Below, one piece after another: positions 1 to 9,247 of a stretch of 64,000 bases of DNA. The stretch's first letter is position 1, and each line of letters opens with the position of its first letter. Location of the stretch: NCBI GenBank assembly GCA_017405965.1, contig JAFQZK010000004.1, positions 124,001 through 188,000 of the forward strand. Reading direction: 5' to 3'. The notes below the pieces were generated by a model. The model made no database searches and was not told the DNA's origin. It worked only from the letters and a program-made list of their open reading frames with translations. Source of the DNA: Muribaculaceae bacterium (GTDB lineage Bacteria > Bacteroidota > Bacteroidia > Bacteroidales > Muribaculaceae). A program made the position numbers and the translations under genes.

Positions 1-741
1 CGTCTGGGTGATACCGTCTATATCGAGGGTACCAGCGACTGCAAGGGTTACTTCGCTAACCCCAGCATCCTGTACTGCCGCGCCGGTAGCGGTCAGTTCC
101 AGTCGGCTGAGTCAGGTACGTTCTACACCCGCGTGAGCTCGCCTACCTACATCGGCACCTATGCTGAGTGCTGCTTCATCAAGGCCGAGACCCTCCTCAA
201 GAAGGGTGACAAGGCTGGCGCTTACGATGCCTACAAGAAGGGTGTCAAGGCTAGCTGCGAGCTGATGAATGAGAAGCTGGAAGCATGGGTCGCCGAGGAT
301 CCCAGCCTTGCCGACTGCCCGTCCTTCACCCCGATGACCGACGATGCCATCAACAACTTCGTGGACAACGGTATCGGCACTCAGGCTGAGTTGACCATTG
401 GTCACATCCTCATGCAGAAGCGCATCGCCCTCATGTTCTCCTACGAGATCTGGAACGATATGCGCCGCTATGACTTCGATCCCAACATCTTCTTCGGTTG
501 GAAGATTCCCGCTTACCACTACAAGGTGGCTGCCGCTATGCTGGCTATCCCCGAGGGCAAGCAGTATCGCCGCTGGCGTCAGTGCTCGCACGAGTACAAC
601 TACAACAGCAAGAACCTGCAAGCCATCGGCAGCCAGGTTCCCGGCGCCCGCATGACCGACGGTGAAGGTAAGGAAGTGATGTGGAACCGTCAGGATGACG
701 CTTGGACCATCCCCGTATGGTGGGACAGCAACCAGGAGTAA
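1..741 (+). CDS. SusD/RagB-like outer-membrane lipoprotein, C-terminal part (5' end outside window)
   Basis: The reading frame is open from base 1 to the TAA at 739-741, so this is the last ~246 residues of a longer gene. The visible part has the C-terminal layout of the SusD-like family that partners SusC receptors: a helical TPR-like stretch (GTYAECCFIKAETLLKKG), then an LMQKRIALMFSYEIWNDMRRY segment typical of the family, then a tail rich in Trp, Tyr and Asn ending in VMWNRQDDAWTIPVWW. It most resembles the SusD-like_2 branch, like the gene at 5004. SusD proteins are surface lipoproteins that cap the SusC pore and bind the ligand; the ligand cannot be read from this fragment. A strong terminator follows 30 nt after the stop, so it closes its own operon. 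Confidence 0.85.
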   Translation, partial: RLGDTVYIEGTSDCKGYFANPSILYCRAGSGQFQSAESGTFYTRVSSPTYIGTYAECCFIKAETLLKKGDKAGAYDAYKKGVKASCELMNEKLEAWVAEDPSLADCPSFTPMTDDAINNFVDNGIGTQAELTIGHILMQKRIALMFSYEIWNDMRRYDFDPNIFFGWKIPAYHYKVAAAMLAIPEGKQYRRWRQCSHEYNYNSKNLQAIGSQVPGARMTDGEGKEVMWNRQDDAWTIPVWWDSNQE

Positions 742-770
742 TCCCCCACTCCACTCAACAATAAAAACGT

Positions 771-804
771 CCGCCGAGGCCTCAACGCCCCGGCGGCGTT
801 TTTT
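771..804 (+). terminator. Rho-independent terminator of the upstream SusC/D locus
   Basis: Stem CCGCCG (771-776), an A/C mismatch and GGC, loop CTCAAC, then GCC and CGGCGG (791-796), followed by CG and six T. Almost the same hairpin, with a different loop, ends the next SusC/D operon at 7838-7872. Confidence 0.85.
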
Positions 805-826
805 ATCAAACAACCCACTTTTTTAT

Positions 827-905
827 CAAACAACATGAACAACGTGGAACAACCAGAACAACAAAAAAGGTTGTTGATGTTGTTCATTGTTGTTCATGTT
901 GTTTG
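827..905. repeat. 17-bp perfect inverted repeat with nested repeats
   Basis: CAAACAACATGAACAAC at 827-843 is repeated as its exact reverse complement at 889-905. Inside lie further GAACAAC / GTTGTT copies, so the whole 79 bp can fold as a long hairpin. TTTTATCAAACAAC also occurs twice directly (801-814, 821-834). No gene is visible in it. Confidence 0.7.
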
Positions 906-1073
906 AAAATAGGTGAGATGTTTGATTTTGGTGTTTTTTTGATGTGTTAATTTTGTAAAAAATATGAGGTTAATCTATAATTCAAAAACCAAAAATATCG
1001 CTTTTTCTTTTATAAAAAGGTGGTTTTAGAGTAAAATCACGCCAAAATCGTCATTTTTTTATCAAAATGCTTG

Positions 1074-1101
1074 TTTGGATTAAACTTTTTTTGCACTTTT
1101 G
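1074..1101 (+). promoter_or_regulatory. Possible Bacteroidetes-type promoter of the SusC-OmpA operon
   Basis: TTTG at 1074-1077 and CACTTTTG at 1094-1101, a 16-nt gap. The -7 box matches TAnnTTTG at all but the first base and the spacing is a little short, so this is tentative. Confidence 0.35.
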
Positions 1102-1194
1102 CCTTCCGAAATTCAATTTCTCCCTAAAAAACGTAACTGATAAAGATGAGATATTAACCAATTCATTAACTAATCAATTAAAAGCAAAGTGCGT

Positions 1195-4100
1195 ATGAAA
1201 AAACAATTAGCACTGCTCTGCACACTGGCGATAGCCATGGGAATTCCCGCTGGACTGGTCCCGAACCACTCCAGCACGGGTTTCACGGCTGTGGCCCAGA
1301 GCAACCGAGTTTCGGGCGTCGTGAAGGACGCCAACGGAGAGCCGATGATTGGCGTTAATGTAAGGGTAAAAGGCACAAATACGGGTACGACCACCGATTT
1401 GGATGGCCGATATTCGATTAAGGCCGACCCCAACCAGACGCTTGTCTTCTCCTTTGTGGGCTATGATGCGATCGAAGTTCCTGCGTCACAAGCCGCTAAC
1501 GTTCAGTTGTCCGAAGGCGCCAATACCCTGCAGGATGTGGTGGTAACGGCCGAGTTCGGTATGAAACGTGTCGCCCGCACCGTGGGTTCCTCGGTGCAGA
1601 ACGTGAAGGCCCAGGACATTATCGAGTCGGGCCGCACCGACTTCATCTCGGCCCTGCAAGGTCGTGTGTCGGGTATGAGCGTTGTTAGTTCGGGTGGTGC
1701 CCCTGGTGCCTCAACGACTGTAGTACTGCGCAGTGCCACGTCACTGAGCGGTAACAACCAACCGCTGTATGTCATCGACGGTATCCCCATGAACAACACC
1801 TCGTTCAACCCCACGACTGGTTTGGCAGTTGCCGATGGTGGTTCAGCCCTCGCAGGCAGTGGACTGTCGCCCCGTTCGACCGACTACTCGTCACGTGGTA
1901 ACGACTTCAACCCCGAGGACATCGAGTCGATGACCGTGCTGAAGGGTGCTGCCGCAGCCGCTCTGTATGGTAGTGACGCTTCGAACGGTGCCATCATCAT
2001 CACGACCAAGAAAGGCCGCTCGGGCCGCGCACGCGTGACCTACAGCAACCAGATTACTTGGTCCAAGGCTTATGGTTGGCCCGAGATTCAGAACAAGTAC
2101 ATCAATGGTGCCTATGGTGCAGCGAACTTCTACTACACCAGCCGTTACGGTTCGTTGTATGACGGTTCAATGCCGTTCTATGACAACACGGCTGCTGTGC
2201 TCCAGACTGGTTTCATGCACCGCCACAACCTGTCGATGGAAGCCGGTAACGAGAAGATGTCAATCCGTGCCAGTGCTTCTTACTTCGACCAGGATGGTGT
2301 CATCAAGACCACTAACCTGACGCGTACCAACCTGTCGCTGGCCGGCCGCGCCGAACTGACCAAGTGGTTATCGATGGAAGGCAGCATGCAGTATGTGAAC
2401 GCCAAGAACGATAAGGCCCCGCGTGGTCTCTATGGTCCTGTGCGTTACAGTTACCGCTGGCCCAGCGTGGATGACATGAGCATCTATCTGGCCGAGGACG
2501 GAGCCCACCAGAAGTATCCCGCATACTACACCGACACCGACCTGTTGAACCCGTTGTTTGGCTTGAAGAAGAACCTGATGCACGATGAAACCGACCGCAT
2601 CATCAGCGCTTTCTCGCTGAACTTCACACCCATCGTTCACACCTACCTGCGCTTGCAGATGGGTTGGGACGTGAGCACATCGACCTATGAGACCGGTTCT
2701 CACCCCTACTATGTGAGCGCCAACCAGAGTGTCGATGACAGCAACAACAGCGGTACCTATAATATCACCAAGTACAACACCAACGATCCCACGCTCAACG
2801 TGCTCGCCGGTTATAACAACAACTGGAACGATAAGTTCTCGCTGGGCGTTCAGGTGGGTTACCACCAGTTGGAGAATGGTGTGACCAGCCTTTCATCCTA
2901 TGGTCAGAACTTCAAGGTGATTGACTTCTACAGCATCAACAACTGTACCGAGAGCACCGTAGTCAGCAAGAAGCGCTCCACCAAGCGCCGCGTGCAGGCT
3001 ATCTCGGGTCAGTTAGAGTTGGGCTTCAACAACATGATCTTCTTGACCGGCCGCTTCCGTAACGACTGGTCTTCGACCCTTCCCAAGGACAATAACCACT
3101 ACTTCTATCCCGCCGGCGAGCTTTCAATCGTGCTGAGCGAGATGAAGTTCATGAAGAATATCAACTTCATCAACTACCTGAAACTGCGTGGCGCTATCGC
3201 CCAGGTAGGTAAGGACGCTCCCGTGCTCTCGATCGATCCCGAACTTGAGCCCACTGGCCTGACTGGAGGCGGTTACAAGTATGGCTACACCGGTCCCAAC
3301 CGCAGCCTGAAGCCTGAGATGACCACCTCTGTCGAGGCTGGTGTTGAGGCCCGCTTCTGGAATGACCGCATCAATGCCGACTTCACCTGGTTCCACACTC
3401 ATTGCGCCGACCAGATTGTGACCGGCTTCCGTATGAGTTATGCTACCGGTTTCGTGCTGAACAATATGAACGTGGGTACGTTTAACACGTGGGGCTGGGA
3501 AGGCCACGCCGATGTTGACGTAGTCCGCACCCCTGACGTGCGCTGGAATGTGGGCGTGAACGTGTCTCACACCAACAGTGAGGTGGTTTATCTGCCTGAG
3601 AATCTGGTTGAGTTCTACAATGCCTACACCTGGAACTCGGGTGGTATCCGCAACGGTGTGATGAGGGGACATCCCATCAGCACCGTAACTGGTAACGCCT
3701 ACGAGCGCAACTCTAAAGGCCAGATCCTGATTAACCCGACGACCGGTCTGCCTCGCACAAGTTCTGAATGGAGCATCCTCGGTAACCGTGAGCCCAAACT
3801 CCGCTTTGGTTTCACTACTTCGCTTGACGTTAAGAACTGGCGCCTGAGTGCCATGTTCCAGGGCCGTTACCATGCCGACGTTGTCAACGCTACCATGCGT
3901 GACATGTTGGGCACCGGTCTGAACTGGCTGTCGGTTGACATGCGTGAGAAGGGATTCGTGGTATTCGACGGCGTGCTGTATGACGGCAAGCAGGAGACTG
4001 CCAATCCCACCAAGAACACCATCGCCGTTAACCTGGGCGAGTATGGTTCATACACCTACACTGGTGGTGATGAGGACTGGATCCAGCACAAGATCAACTA

Positions 4101-4902
4101 CATCCGCTGTCAGGAGTTGCGTCTGGCCTACATGTTCTCACGCAACTGGTTGAACCGCGTGACCAAGGGTACCATACAGAATGCCAGCATCTATGCTTCG
4201 GCCAATGACTTGTTCACCATCACTAACTACACGGGTACCGACGTTGCTGGTAACACCATGTCGGCTGCTGCCGGTGGTACCGGTGGTGAGGGTTACGACT
4301 GCTGGTCGCTGCCCACTCCCCGCTCCTACTCGGTTGGTTTGAGCGTGACCTTCGGCTCCAACGAAGAGGCTCCCAAGCCCGCCTATACGAACACTGCAGT
4401 CCTGAACGACCAGATCAATGACCTGCGCGCTCAGCTCGCCAACGCCGAGAACAACTTCAACGGCCGTCTGGCCCAGCTGCAGAGTGACCTCGATGCCGCC
4501 AACCGCGCACTGGCCAACTGCAAGAATGACCTGAATGCTGCCAAGAACGTGAAACCTGCCGTAATCGACAACAGCAAGCAGTACATGAACATCCTGGTTC
4601 ACTACCCCGTGAACAAGACCGCCGTCGGCGTTGATCAGCGTCCCAATGTGGAGCGCATCGCTTCCTACATGAAGAGCCATCCCGAGGCAACCTGCGTCAT
4701 CAAGGGTTATGCTTCGCCCGAGGGCAATCAGGACAACAACATCAAGCTCGCTAACGGCCGCGCCGCCAGCGTGAAGGATATGCTCGTCAACAAGTATGGT
4801 ATCGCCGCCAACCGCATCAAAGCCGATGGCCAAGGTATCAGCAACATGTTCGACGAATTGAGCTGGAACCGTGTTTCGATCTGCGAAATCATCGTGAAGT
4901 AA
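1195..4902 (+). CDS. SusC/RagA-family TonB-dependent receptor fused to an OmpA-like domain
   Basis: 1235 aa. Order: signal peptide (~1-34, ending near VAQS); carboxypeptidase-regulatory-like domain (VSGVVKDANGEPMIGVNV); TonB-box-like DVVVTAEFG; plug domain with LYVIDGIPMNN and VLKGAAAAALYGSDASNGAI; a TonB-dependent beta-barrel to about base 4360. After the usual barrel end comes an Asn/Ala-rich heptad coiled coil (4387-4545) and an OmpA-like domain (4546-4902) with NILVHYPVN, GYASPEG and NGRAASVKDML. SusC receptors are normally ~1000-1100 aa and end at the barrel, so the extra ~170 aa are unusual. OmpA domains bind peptidoglycan; the family Arg is present in NGRAASV, while the usual Asp of the GHTD motif is Ser here. 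The ATG at 1195 is preferred over the in-frame GTG at 1189. It is followed by its SusD partner at 5004. No glycoside hydrolase is adjacent, so the ligand is unknown. Confidence 0.9.
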   Translation: MKKQLALLCTLAIAMGIPAGLVPNHSSTGFTAVAQSNRVSGVVKDANGEPMIGVNVRVKGTNTGTTTDLDGRYSIKADPNQTLVFSFVGYDAIEVPASQAANVQLSEGANTLQDVVVTAEFGMKRVARTVGSSVQNVKAQDIIESGRTDFISALQGRVSGMSVVSSGGAPGASTTVVLRSATSLSGNNQPLYVIDGIPMNNTSFNPTTGLAVADGGSALAGSGLSPRSTDYSSRGNDFNPEDIESMTVLKGAAAAALYGSDASNGAIIITTKKGRSGRARVTYSNQITWSKAYGWPEIQNKYINGAYGAANFYYTSRYGSLYDGSMPFYDNTAAVLQTGFMHRHNLSMEAGNEKMSIRASASYFDQDGVIKTTNLTRTNLSLAGRAELTKWLSMEGSMQYVNAKNDKAPRGLYGPVRYSYRWPSVDDMSIYLAEDGAHQKYPAYYTDTDLLNPLFGLKKNLMHDETDRIISAFSLNFTPIVHTYLRLQMGWDVSTSTYETGSHPYYVSANQSVDDSNNSGTYNITKYNTNDPTLNVLAGYNNNWNDKFSLGVQVGYHQLENGVTSLSSYGQNFKVIDFYSINNCTESTVVSKKRSTKRRVQAISGQLELGFNNMIFLTGRFRNDWSSTLPKDNNHYFYPAGELSIVLSEMKFMKNINFINYLKLRGAIAQVGKDAPVLSIDPELEPTGLTGGGYKYGYTGPNRSLKPEMTTSVEAGVEARFWNDRINADFTWFHTHCADQIVTGFRMSYATGFVLNNMNVGTFNTWGWEGHADVDVVRTPDVRWNVGVNVSHTNSEVVYLPENLVEFYNAYTWNSGGIRNGVMRGHPISTVTGNAYERNSKGQILINPTTGLPRTSSEWSILGNREPKLRFGFTTSLDVKNWRLSAMFQGRYHADVVNATMRDMLGTGLNWLSVDMREKGFVVFDGVLYDGKQETANPTKNTIAVNLGEYGSYTYTGGDEDWIQHKINYIRCQELRLAYMFSRNWLNRVTKGTIQNASIYASANDLFTITNYTGTDVAGNTMSAAAGGTGGEGYDCWSLPTPRSYSVGLSVTFGSNEEAPKPAYTNTAVLNDQINDLRAQLANAENNFNGRLAQLQSDLDAANRALANCKNDLNAAKNVKPAVIDNSKQYMNILVHYPVNKTAVGVDQRPNVERIASYMKSHPEATCVIKGYASPEGNQDNNIKLANGRAASVKDMLVNKYGIAANRIKADGQGISNMFDELSWNRVSICEIIVK

Positions 4903-4913
4903 GTATAAATCAA

Positions 4914-4995
4914 GTTTAGAGTTTAGAGTTTAGAGTTTAGAGTGACTTAAGTTACTAAAAACTAAGGACTAAGGACTAAAAACTAAAAACTAAGA
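4914..4995 (+). repeat. Degenerate heptamer tandem repeats between susC-like and susD-like genes
   Basis: Four GTTTAGA units (4914-4943) are followed, after a short GTGACTTAAGTTA spacer, by repeated ACTAAAA and ACTAAGG units. Similar repeats lie at 58240-58299, in the same orientation relative to transcription, and related CTAATCA units lie near 56660 and 21642. Confidence 0.75.
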
Positions 4996-5003
4996 TATAT
5001 ATT

Positions 5004-6890
5004 ATGAAATCATTCAAATCAATTATACTGTGTGCGCTGGCTTGCTTGGCTATGGGACTGACATCCTGCGACGACTACCTGGATGTGAACAAGAACACCG
5101 ACGCCCCCGACTATGTGGAGGGTTACCTCTATCTGGCGGGTATTCAGCAGGCTTATCAGGGCATCTACTGGGACTTGCGTGCCATCGCGCCGCTCACCCA
5201 GATGATGGGTACCTCGAGCTACACCAACTTTGCCAACCACTACTACACCAAGGCCAGCGATGCCGGTGGTGAGGCTTGGCGCATGGTGTACTGGAACCAG
5301 GGTATGAATCTGGAGAACATGATCGACCAGAGTATTGATGCCGAGAATTGGACATTGGCCGGTATCGGCTTGGCCATGAAGGCCTTCTCTTGGGACCTGT
5401 TGACCAAGATCAACGGTGAGGCTCCCATGAAACAGGCCTATGAGGCTGGACGTCTCGACCATCAGTATGACTACCAGTATGACATCTATCCCCAAGTGCG
5501 CGAGTGGGCCTATCAGGCTATCGAGTACCTGCAGAAGGAGGATAATTCAGCCTATGGTAACCGTATCAAGAACAACGATTTCATGTATAGCGGTGACAAG
5601 GACAAGTGGATCAAGTTCGCCTATGCAGTGATCGCCCGCAACCTGGCCTCGCTGACCAACAAGAAGGACTTCAAGGAGAAATACTACAATGAGTTCATGA
5701 CGGCTGTGAACAATGCCTTTGCCAGCAACGCTGACAATGCCACGCTCAAGATTTGGGGTGGTGGTGCCGACGCTGCCGAGAGTGGCTACAACAACTTCTG
5801 GGGCACCTATCGTGGCAACCTGACCTACAGCTACTTCCAGCATGACTATGCCGTGCAGCTGTTCACGGGTACCATCCGCAAGTATGACGAGCAGGGCAAC
5901 TACATCCAGACCGAGGATACCCTGCCCCTGAACAAGCAGCACTATCCCTACCAGCTGCTCGACAAGCAGATTACCAGCGACACCCTGCCCGATGCCGGTC
6001 ACTTCGACCCGCGCCGCCTCGTGAAGCTGGCTACCACCGATAGCAGCAACTATGCTACCATCGCCGACCGTGAGGTGCTCCGCAGCCTCTACTACGTGGG
6101 CTCTGGCTTCACTGGTGCTACTGGTCCTATCGGCACTGCTCCCTCGTTCTGGGGCCGCAATGCTACGTCCAACACGACCTATGATGGCTCAGGCCACTGG
6201 CTGTATCGCGACGATGCTCCCTATATTATGGCAACCTATGCCGAGTTGCTGTTTGACCTTGCCGAGGTACAGTACAAGTACGGCAACAAGAGCGATGCCT
6301 TCGAGACCTGGAAGAAGGCCCTCGCAGCCGATATGGAGTTCACTGCCGAATATATCGTTGCAGGTACCGTGAACGGTAACTACCGTCAGGGTGACCGTGT
6401 GACCAAGGCCACTTTCAATACCCTGGCTCAGGAGTACCTGAATGGTCCTTATGTAGCAGGTCTGTCACAGAGCGACTTCTCGCTCTCGCACATCATGATG
6501 CAGAAGTATCTTGCCCTCTTCCCCTGGGGCGGCATCGAAGCCTGGGTTGACTTGCGAAAGTACTTCTACGATATCCAGTACACGGGTGAATATCCCAAGT
6601 ATGGCAATGGTTGGGACAAGACGACCCTCGACCAGAAGCTGGATACCGATCCTAACAAGGTTTACAAGGGATTCTGGCTGCAGCCCGCACAGGTACAGGG
6701 TCGCAAGAGCGCCTTCAATGCCGACAACAACGGCTCGCCCTGCTTCCGCCTGCGCCCGCGCTACAACTCCGAGTACATGTGGAACAAGACCAACCTGGAT
6801 GCCCTGTTGCCCATTGGCGGTCAAGAACTTGATTACCAGTGCTCTATCATGTGGTTCTGCTATCCTGGCGATATGCCCACTTCAAGATGA
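5004..6890 (+). CDS. SusD-like lipoprotein (SusD-like_2 branch), partner of the SusC-OmpA receptor
   Basis: 628 aa. A lipoprotein signal peptide ends in MGLTSC, so Cys22 would be lipidated and the protein displayed at the outer membrane. The start of the mature protein (DDYLDVNKNTDAPD), a Met/Tyr-rich helical region and the late motif LSHIMMQKYLALFPWGGIE identify the SusD family, nearest the SusD-like_2 type. It is larger than classical SusD (~550 aa). In this family the protein forms a lid over the SusC barrel and makes the first contact with substrate. The gene lies 101 nt after the receptor, separated by heptamer repeats, and 27 nt before the next lipoprotein gene, so all three are likely one operon. 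Confidence 0.9.
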   Translation: MKSFKSIILCALACLAMGLTSCDDYLDVNKNTDAPDYVEGYLYLAGIQQAYQGIYWDLRAIAPLTQMMGTSSYTNFANHYYTKASDAGGEAWRMVYWNQGMNLENMIDQSIDAENWTLAGIGLAMKAFSWDLLTKINGEAPMKQAYEAGRLDHQYDYQYDIYPQVREWAYQAIEYLQKEDNSAYGNRIKNNDFMYSGDKDKWIKFAYAVIARNLASLTNKKDFKEKYYNEFMTAVNNAFASNADNATLKIWGGGADAAESGYNNFWGTYRGNLTYSYFQHDYAVQLFTGTIRKYDEQGNYIQTEDTLPLNKQHYPYQLLDKQITSDTLPDAGHFDPRRLVKLATTDSSNYATIADREVLRSLYYVGSGFTGATGPIGTAPSFWGRNATSNTTYDGSGHWLYRDDAPYIMATYAELLFDLAEVQYKYGNKSDAFETWKKALAADMEFTAEYIVAGTVNGNYRQGDRVTKATFNTLAQEYLNGPYVAGLSQSDFSLSHIMMQKYLALFPWGGIEAWVDLRKYFYDIQYTGEYPKYGNGWDKTTLDQKLDTDPNKVYKGFWLQPAQVQGRKSAFNADNNGSPCFRLRPRYNSEYMWNKTNLDALLPIGGQELDYQCSIMWFCYPGDMPTSR

Positions 6891-6917
6891 TGTTTTATTA
6901 ATTGATCTAAAAATTCA

Positions 6918-7796
6918 ATGACTATGAAATTTTTCAAATATATAGCATTATTGCTGCTGGTGGCAGTGACGATGGGCTCCTGTGACAAGAAAGACGTCTC
7001 CTACATGGCTGAGCCCGTTGACGAGTCGGCAAAGGCATACATCCAGGTCGGCTACTACGAGCCTGTCACCGCTGGTGCAGCCAATTATATGTACTACATC
7101 GACATCAATGGTGTCGAGTACGGCAACGACGGTGCCACCTTCCTGGCTACCTTCAACACGGTTCCCTCGGGCGGTACCAACCGCTTCTATGCTGTTGATG
7201 CCGGTAATGTGAACATCAAGCTGCACAAGCGTGTGAGCGATGGCAGCGGCGGCTACACCTATCCCGTGGTCTATGACCAGAACGTGAACGTCGAGGCTGG
7301 CAAGCGCTATTGCCTGTATGTGCACGACCTGAACAAGGCACCCATCCCCATCGAGATGACGCCCGCTCCCGAGTTCGGCAAGGCTCTCGATACCGACTCG
7401 CTGTGCCGCGTTCACTTCGTCAACCTGCTCTATGAGGCTGACGGTACGCCCTACAGCGGCAAGGTGCAGTATGGTGTTCAGAACCTGGACACCAAGGAGT
7501 ACGAGCCCGTGGGTGAGCCCATCGGCTTCGGTGAGAGCACCAAGTGGTTCACTGTAAAGATCCGCAAGACCGTTTACAACAGTAGCGGTTCACAGCGTCG
7601 TGAGGTTTGCCTCTTTGCCGTGGATAACAATGGCAATGTAACCGGCAAGCTCCCCTACACCCTGTCAAACGGCAACACGGGTGAGTTCACCGACTACTGG
7701 ACCTGGTACATCGGCCGTGCTTATCGTCAGATTGCCGCCGGTAACTGCGGTAGCAAGAGCATCCGTTGCACGCTGTATCAGTTCGTGGTCGAGTAA
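6918..7796 (+). CDS. DUF4397-like lipoprotein in the SusC/D operon
   Basis: 292 aa. The signal peptide ends in TMGSC, giving a lipidated Cys at about residue 22. The rest is beta-rich with short repeats of the type seen in DUF4397 proteins (YYIDINGVEYGN, RFYAVDAGNVNIKLHKR, then a second module after residue 160). I read it as an accessory surface lipoprotein, possibly ligand-binding, made together with the receptor and its lid; no catalytic motif is visible. ATG at 6918 or 6924 could both serve as start. A strong terminator follows at 7838. The DUF4397 assignment rests on pattern resemblance and is moderate. Confidence 0.7.
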   Translation: MTMKFFKYIALLLLVAVTMGSCDKKDVSYMAEPVDESAKAYIQVGYYEPVTAGAANYMYYIDINGVEYGNDGATFLATFNTVPSGGTNRFYAVDAGNVNIKLHKRVSDGSGGYTYPVVYDQNVNVEAGKRYCLYVHDLNKAPIPIEMTPAPEFGKALDTDSLCRVHFVNLLYEADGTPYSGKVQYGVQNLDTKEYEPVGEPIGFGESTKWFTVKIRKTVYNSSGSQRREVCLFAVDNNGNVTGKLPYTLSNGNTGEFTDYWTWYIGRAYRQIAAGNCGSKSIRCTLYQFVVE

Positions 7797-7837
7797 ACAA
7801 GCAGGGGCATTCCCCCTACCCTATCAATTAAAAACGA

Positions 7838-7872
7838 CCGCCGAGGCTTCACTGCCCCGGCGGCGTTTTTTA
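7838..7872 (+). terminator. Rho-independent terminator of the SusC-OmpA operon
   Basis: CCGCCG, A, GGC, loop TTCACT, GCC, C, CGGCGG, then CG and six T. Stem bases are identical to those at 771-796; only the loop differs. Confidence 0.85.
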
Positions 7873-7916
7873 TAGTAACAACTGAGATTTCAATCCTCTG
7901 AGATCTCCGAGCTCCC

Positions 7917-9056
7917 TTATTCTTCGGGTTGCGGCGTGTCGATTTCAATGACCGGGGCCGTCTCGAGCAGACTGCGGTAGAGGTCGGTCATCTTCTTGTA
8001 GAAGGCGGGGTAATCGAGGCTGTCCTCAAAATCCTTCTGGGCCTGGGTGCCCATGCGGCTGCGGCTGGCCGTATCGCTGATGAGCCGGTTGATGGCATCG
8101 GTGAGTGCCTGCACGTCGCCAGGAGGCACCAGCAAGCCGTTCACGCCGTCATGCACATACTCGGGCTGGGCACCGTTGTTGCTGCAGATATGTGCCTTGC
8201 CGGCCATCATATACTCCAAGTTGCTGATTCCCAGGGCTTCAGGCTGGATTGACGGCAGGATGCCGAAGTCGGCCTGACGCAGATATTCAAGGATGTTGTC
8301 GCGGAATCCCAGCAGCGACACGTTCTGGACAAGTCCGTTGGCAACGATGAAACCCTTGATTTTAGCCTTATATTTGGGCTGTCCTTCGCCGATGATGGCC
8401 AGATGGTACTTGGTCTTGTCCACATGGGTTAATGCGCTCAGAAGGGCATCCAGGCCCTTTTCGGCGGCCAATTTACCATGGTACATGATCAGCGCCTGAT
8501 GGCTGTCGAGTTCCAGTTCGCGTCGCAGGTCAGGCACCTGAGTGCCGATTTGGCTGTCGCAGACGCTGTCACGCAGCACGACTGTGCGGTCGGCATAGGT
8601 CTTTTTGGCCTTGCCCAGGAACGCCTCACGGGCCATCTCCGACGAGAAGACGAAGCAGTCAATGGATTTGTACAACTTGGTGTACATGTAGTTCTTTTTA
8701 GGCTTGTAAACACCATGCACGCTCACCACAACGCGGGTGTCGCGGTTCTCGCTGATGCGACGCGCCATCACCGCCATGAATGCATCCCTGAAACTGTGCA
8801 CATGGATGATATTCTTGCCCTTGCGCAGCAGACGCGCGAAACGCACGGGCGAGTCGATATCGGTCACGCCCTTGAGCGGAAGGATGGAGATGGGTATCTC
8901 CAGGCGGCGGTATTGCTTGAGCACATTTTGGTGCTTGCGGCATACGACCTCGACATAGAAGTCATCGTCGTTGCGCAACCGTTCCACCAGGTCATAGGTG
9001 TATTGCTCGGCACCGGTCCAGTGCTTGTTGGATACGATATGGAAAACGTTAATCAT
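7917..9056 (-). CDS. Family-4-type glycosyltransferase (GT-B fold)
   Basis: 379 aa. The N-terminal half has HIVSNKHWTGAEQYTYDL, a glycine/acidic loop typical of GT4 acceptor domains; the C-terminal half has HGKLAAEKGLDALLSAL, LLGFRDNILEYLRQADFGILPS and the EX7E catalytic motif (Glu273 and Glu281 in EALGISNLE), followed by NGLLVPPGD. Such enzymes transfer a sugar from a nucleotide donor in the cytoplasm, often for capsule, O-antigen or glycolipid synthesis. The acceptor and sugar are not readable. It stands alone on the minus strand, with a -7 box at 9122-9129 and no polysaccharide cluster around it. Confidence 0.9.
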   Translation of the reverse strand: MINVFHIVSNKHWTGAEQYTYDLVERLRNDDDFYVEVVCRKHQNVLKQYRRLEIPISILPLKGVTDIDSPVRFARLLRKGKNIIHVHSFRDAFMAVMARRISENRDTRVVVSVHGVYKPKKNYMYTKLYKSIDCFVFSSEMAREAFLGKAKKTYADRTVVLRDSVCDSQIGTQVPDLRRELELDSHQALIMYHGKLAAEKGLDALLSALTHVDKTKYHLAIIGEGQPKYKAKIKGFIVANGLVQNVSLLGFRDNILEYLRQADFGILPSIQPEALGISNLEYMMAGKAHICSNNGAQPEYVHDGVNGLLVPPGDVQALTDAINRLISDTASRSRMGTQAQKDFEDSLDYPAFYKKMTDLYRSLLETAPVIEIDTPQPEE

Positions 9057-9121
9057 CTGTTAATTAGATTTTTATAGTCAAATCTCAACATGAGTCGCAG
9101 TATTCTCTTCACCACAAACCA

Positions 9122-9129
9122 CAAAGATA
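9122..9129 (-). promoter_or_regulatory. -7 promoter element for the glycosyltransferase
   Basis: On the minus strand the box reads TATCTTTG, a perfect match to TAnnTTTG, about 65 nt before the ATG. No clear TTTG lies at the expected upstream spacing. Confidence 0.55.
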
Positions 9130-9181
9130 CAAAAAAAATTGCATTTCTCCCCCACCACGCAAGTTTTTCTGGAATGCTCAC

Positions 9182-9209
9182 AAAAAAACACCGGGGCAAT
9201 ACCCCGGTG
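9182..9209 (-). terminator. Rho-independent terminator after the SPFH/NfeD pair
   Basis: CACCGGGG (9189-9196), loop of 5, CCCCGGTG (9202-9209), with a run of A at 9183-9188 that becomes the U tract for minus-strand transcripts. Confidence 0.8.
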
Positions 9210-9247
9210 CTTTAGTTGGTTCGGAAAGCAGGCTTTCCCCTACCCGA

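Larger units (their letters stand above)
742..1194. other. Intergenic region between two SusC/D loci
   Basis: About 450 bp without a credible gene. It holds the terminator at 771-804, the hairpin at 827-905, then AT-rich leader sequence with a possible promoter at 1074-1101 and a ~90-nt 5' leader for the receptor gene. Confidence 0.6.

Noticed and set aside
835-906. Short frame starting at ATG 835
   Set aside because: Entirely made of the inverted repeat at 827-905.
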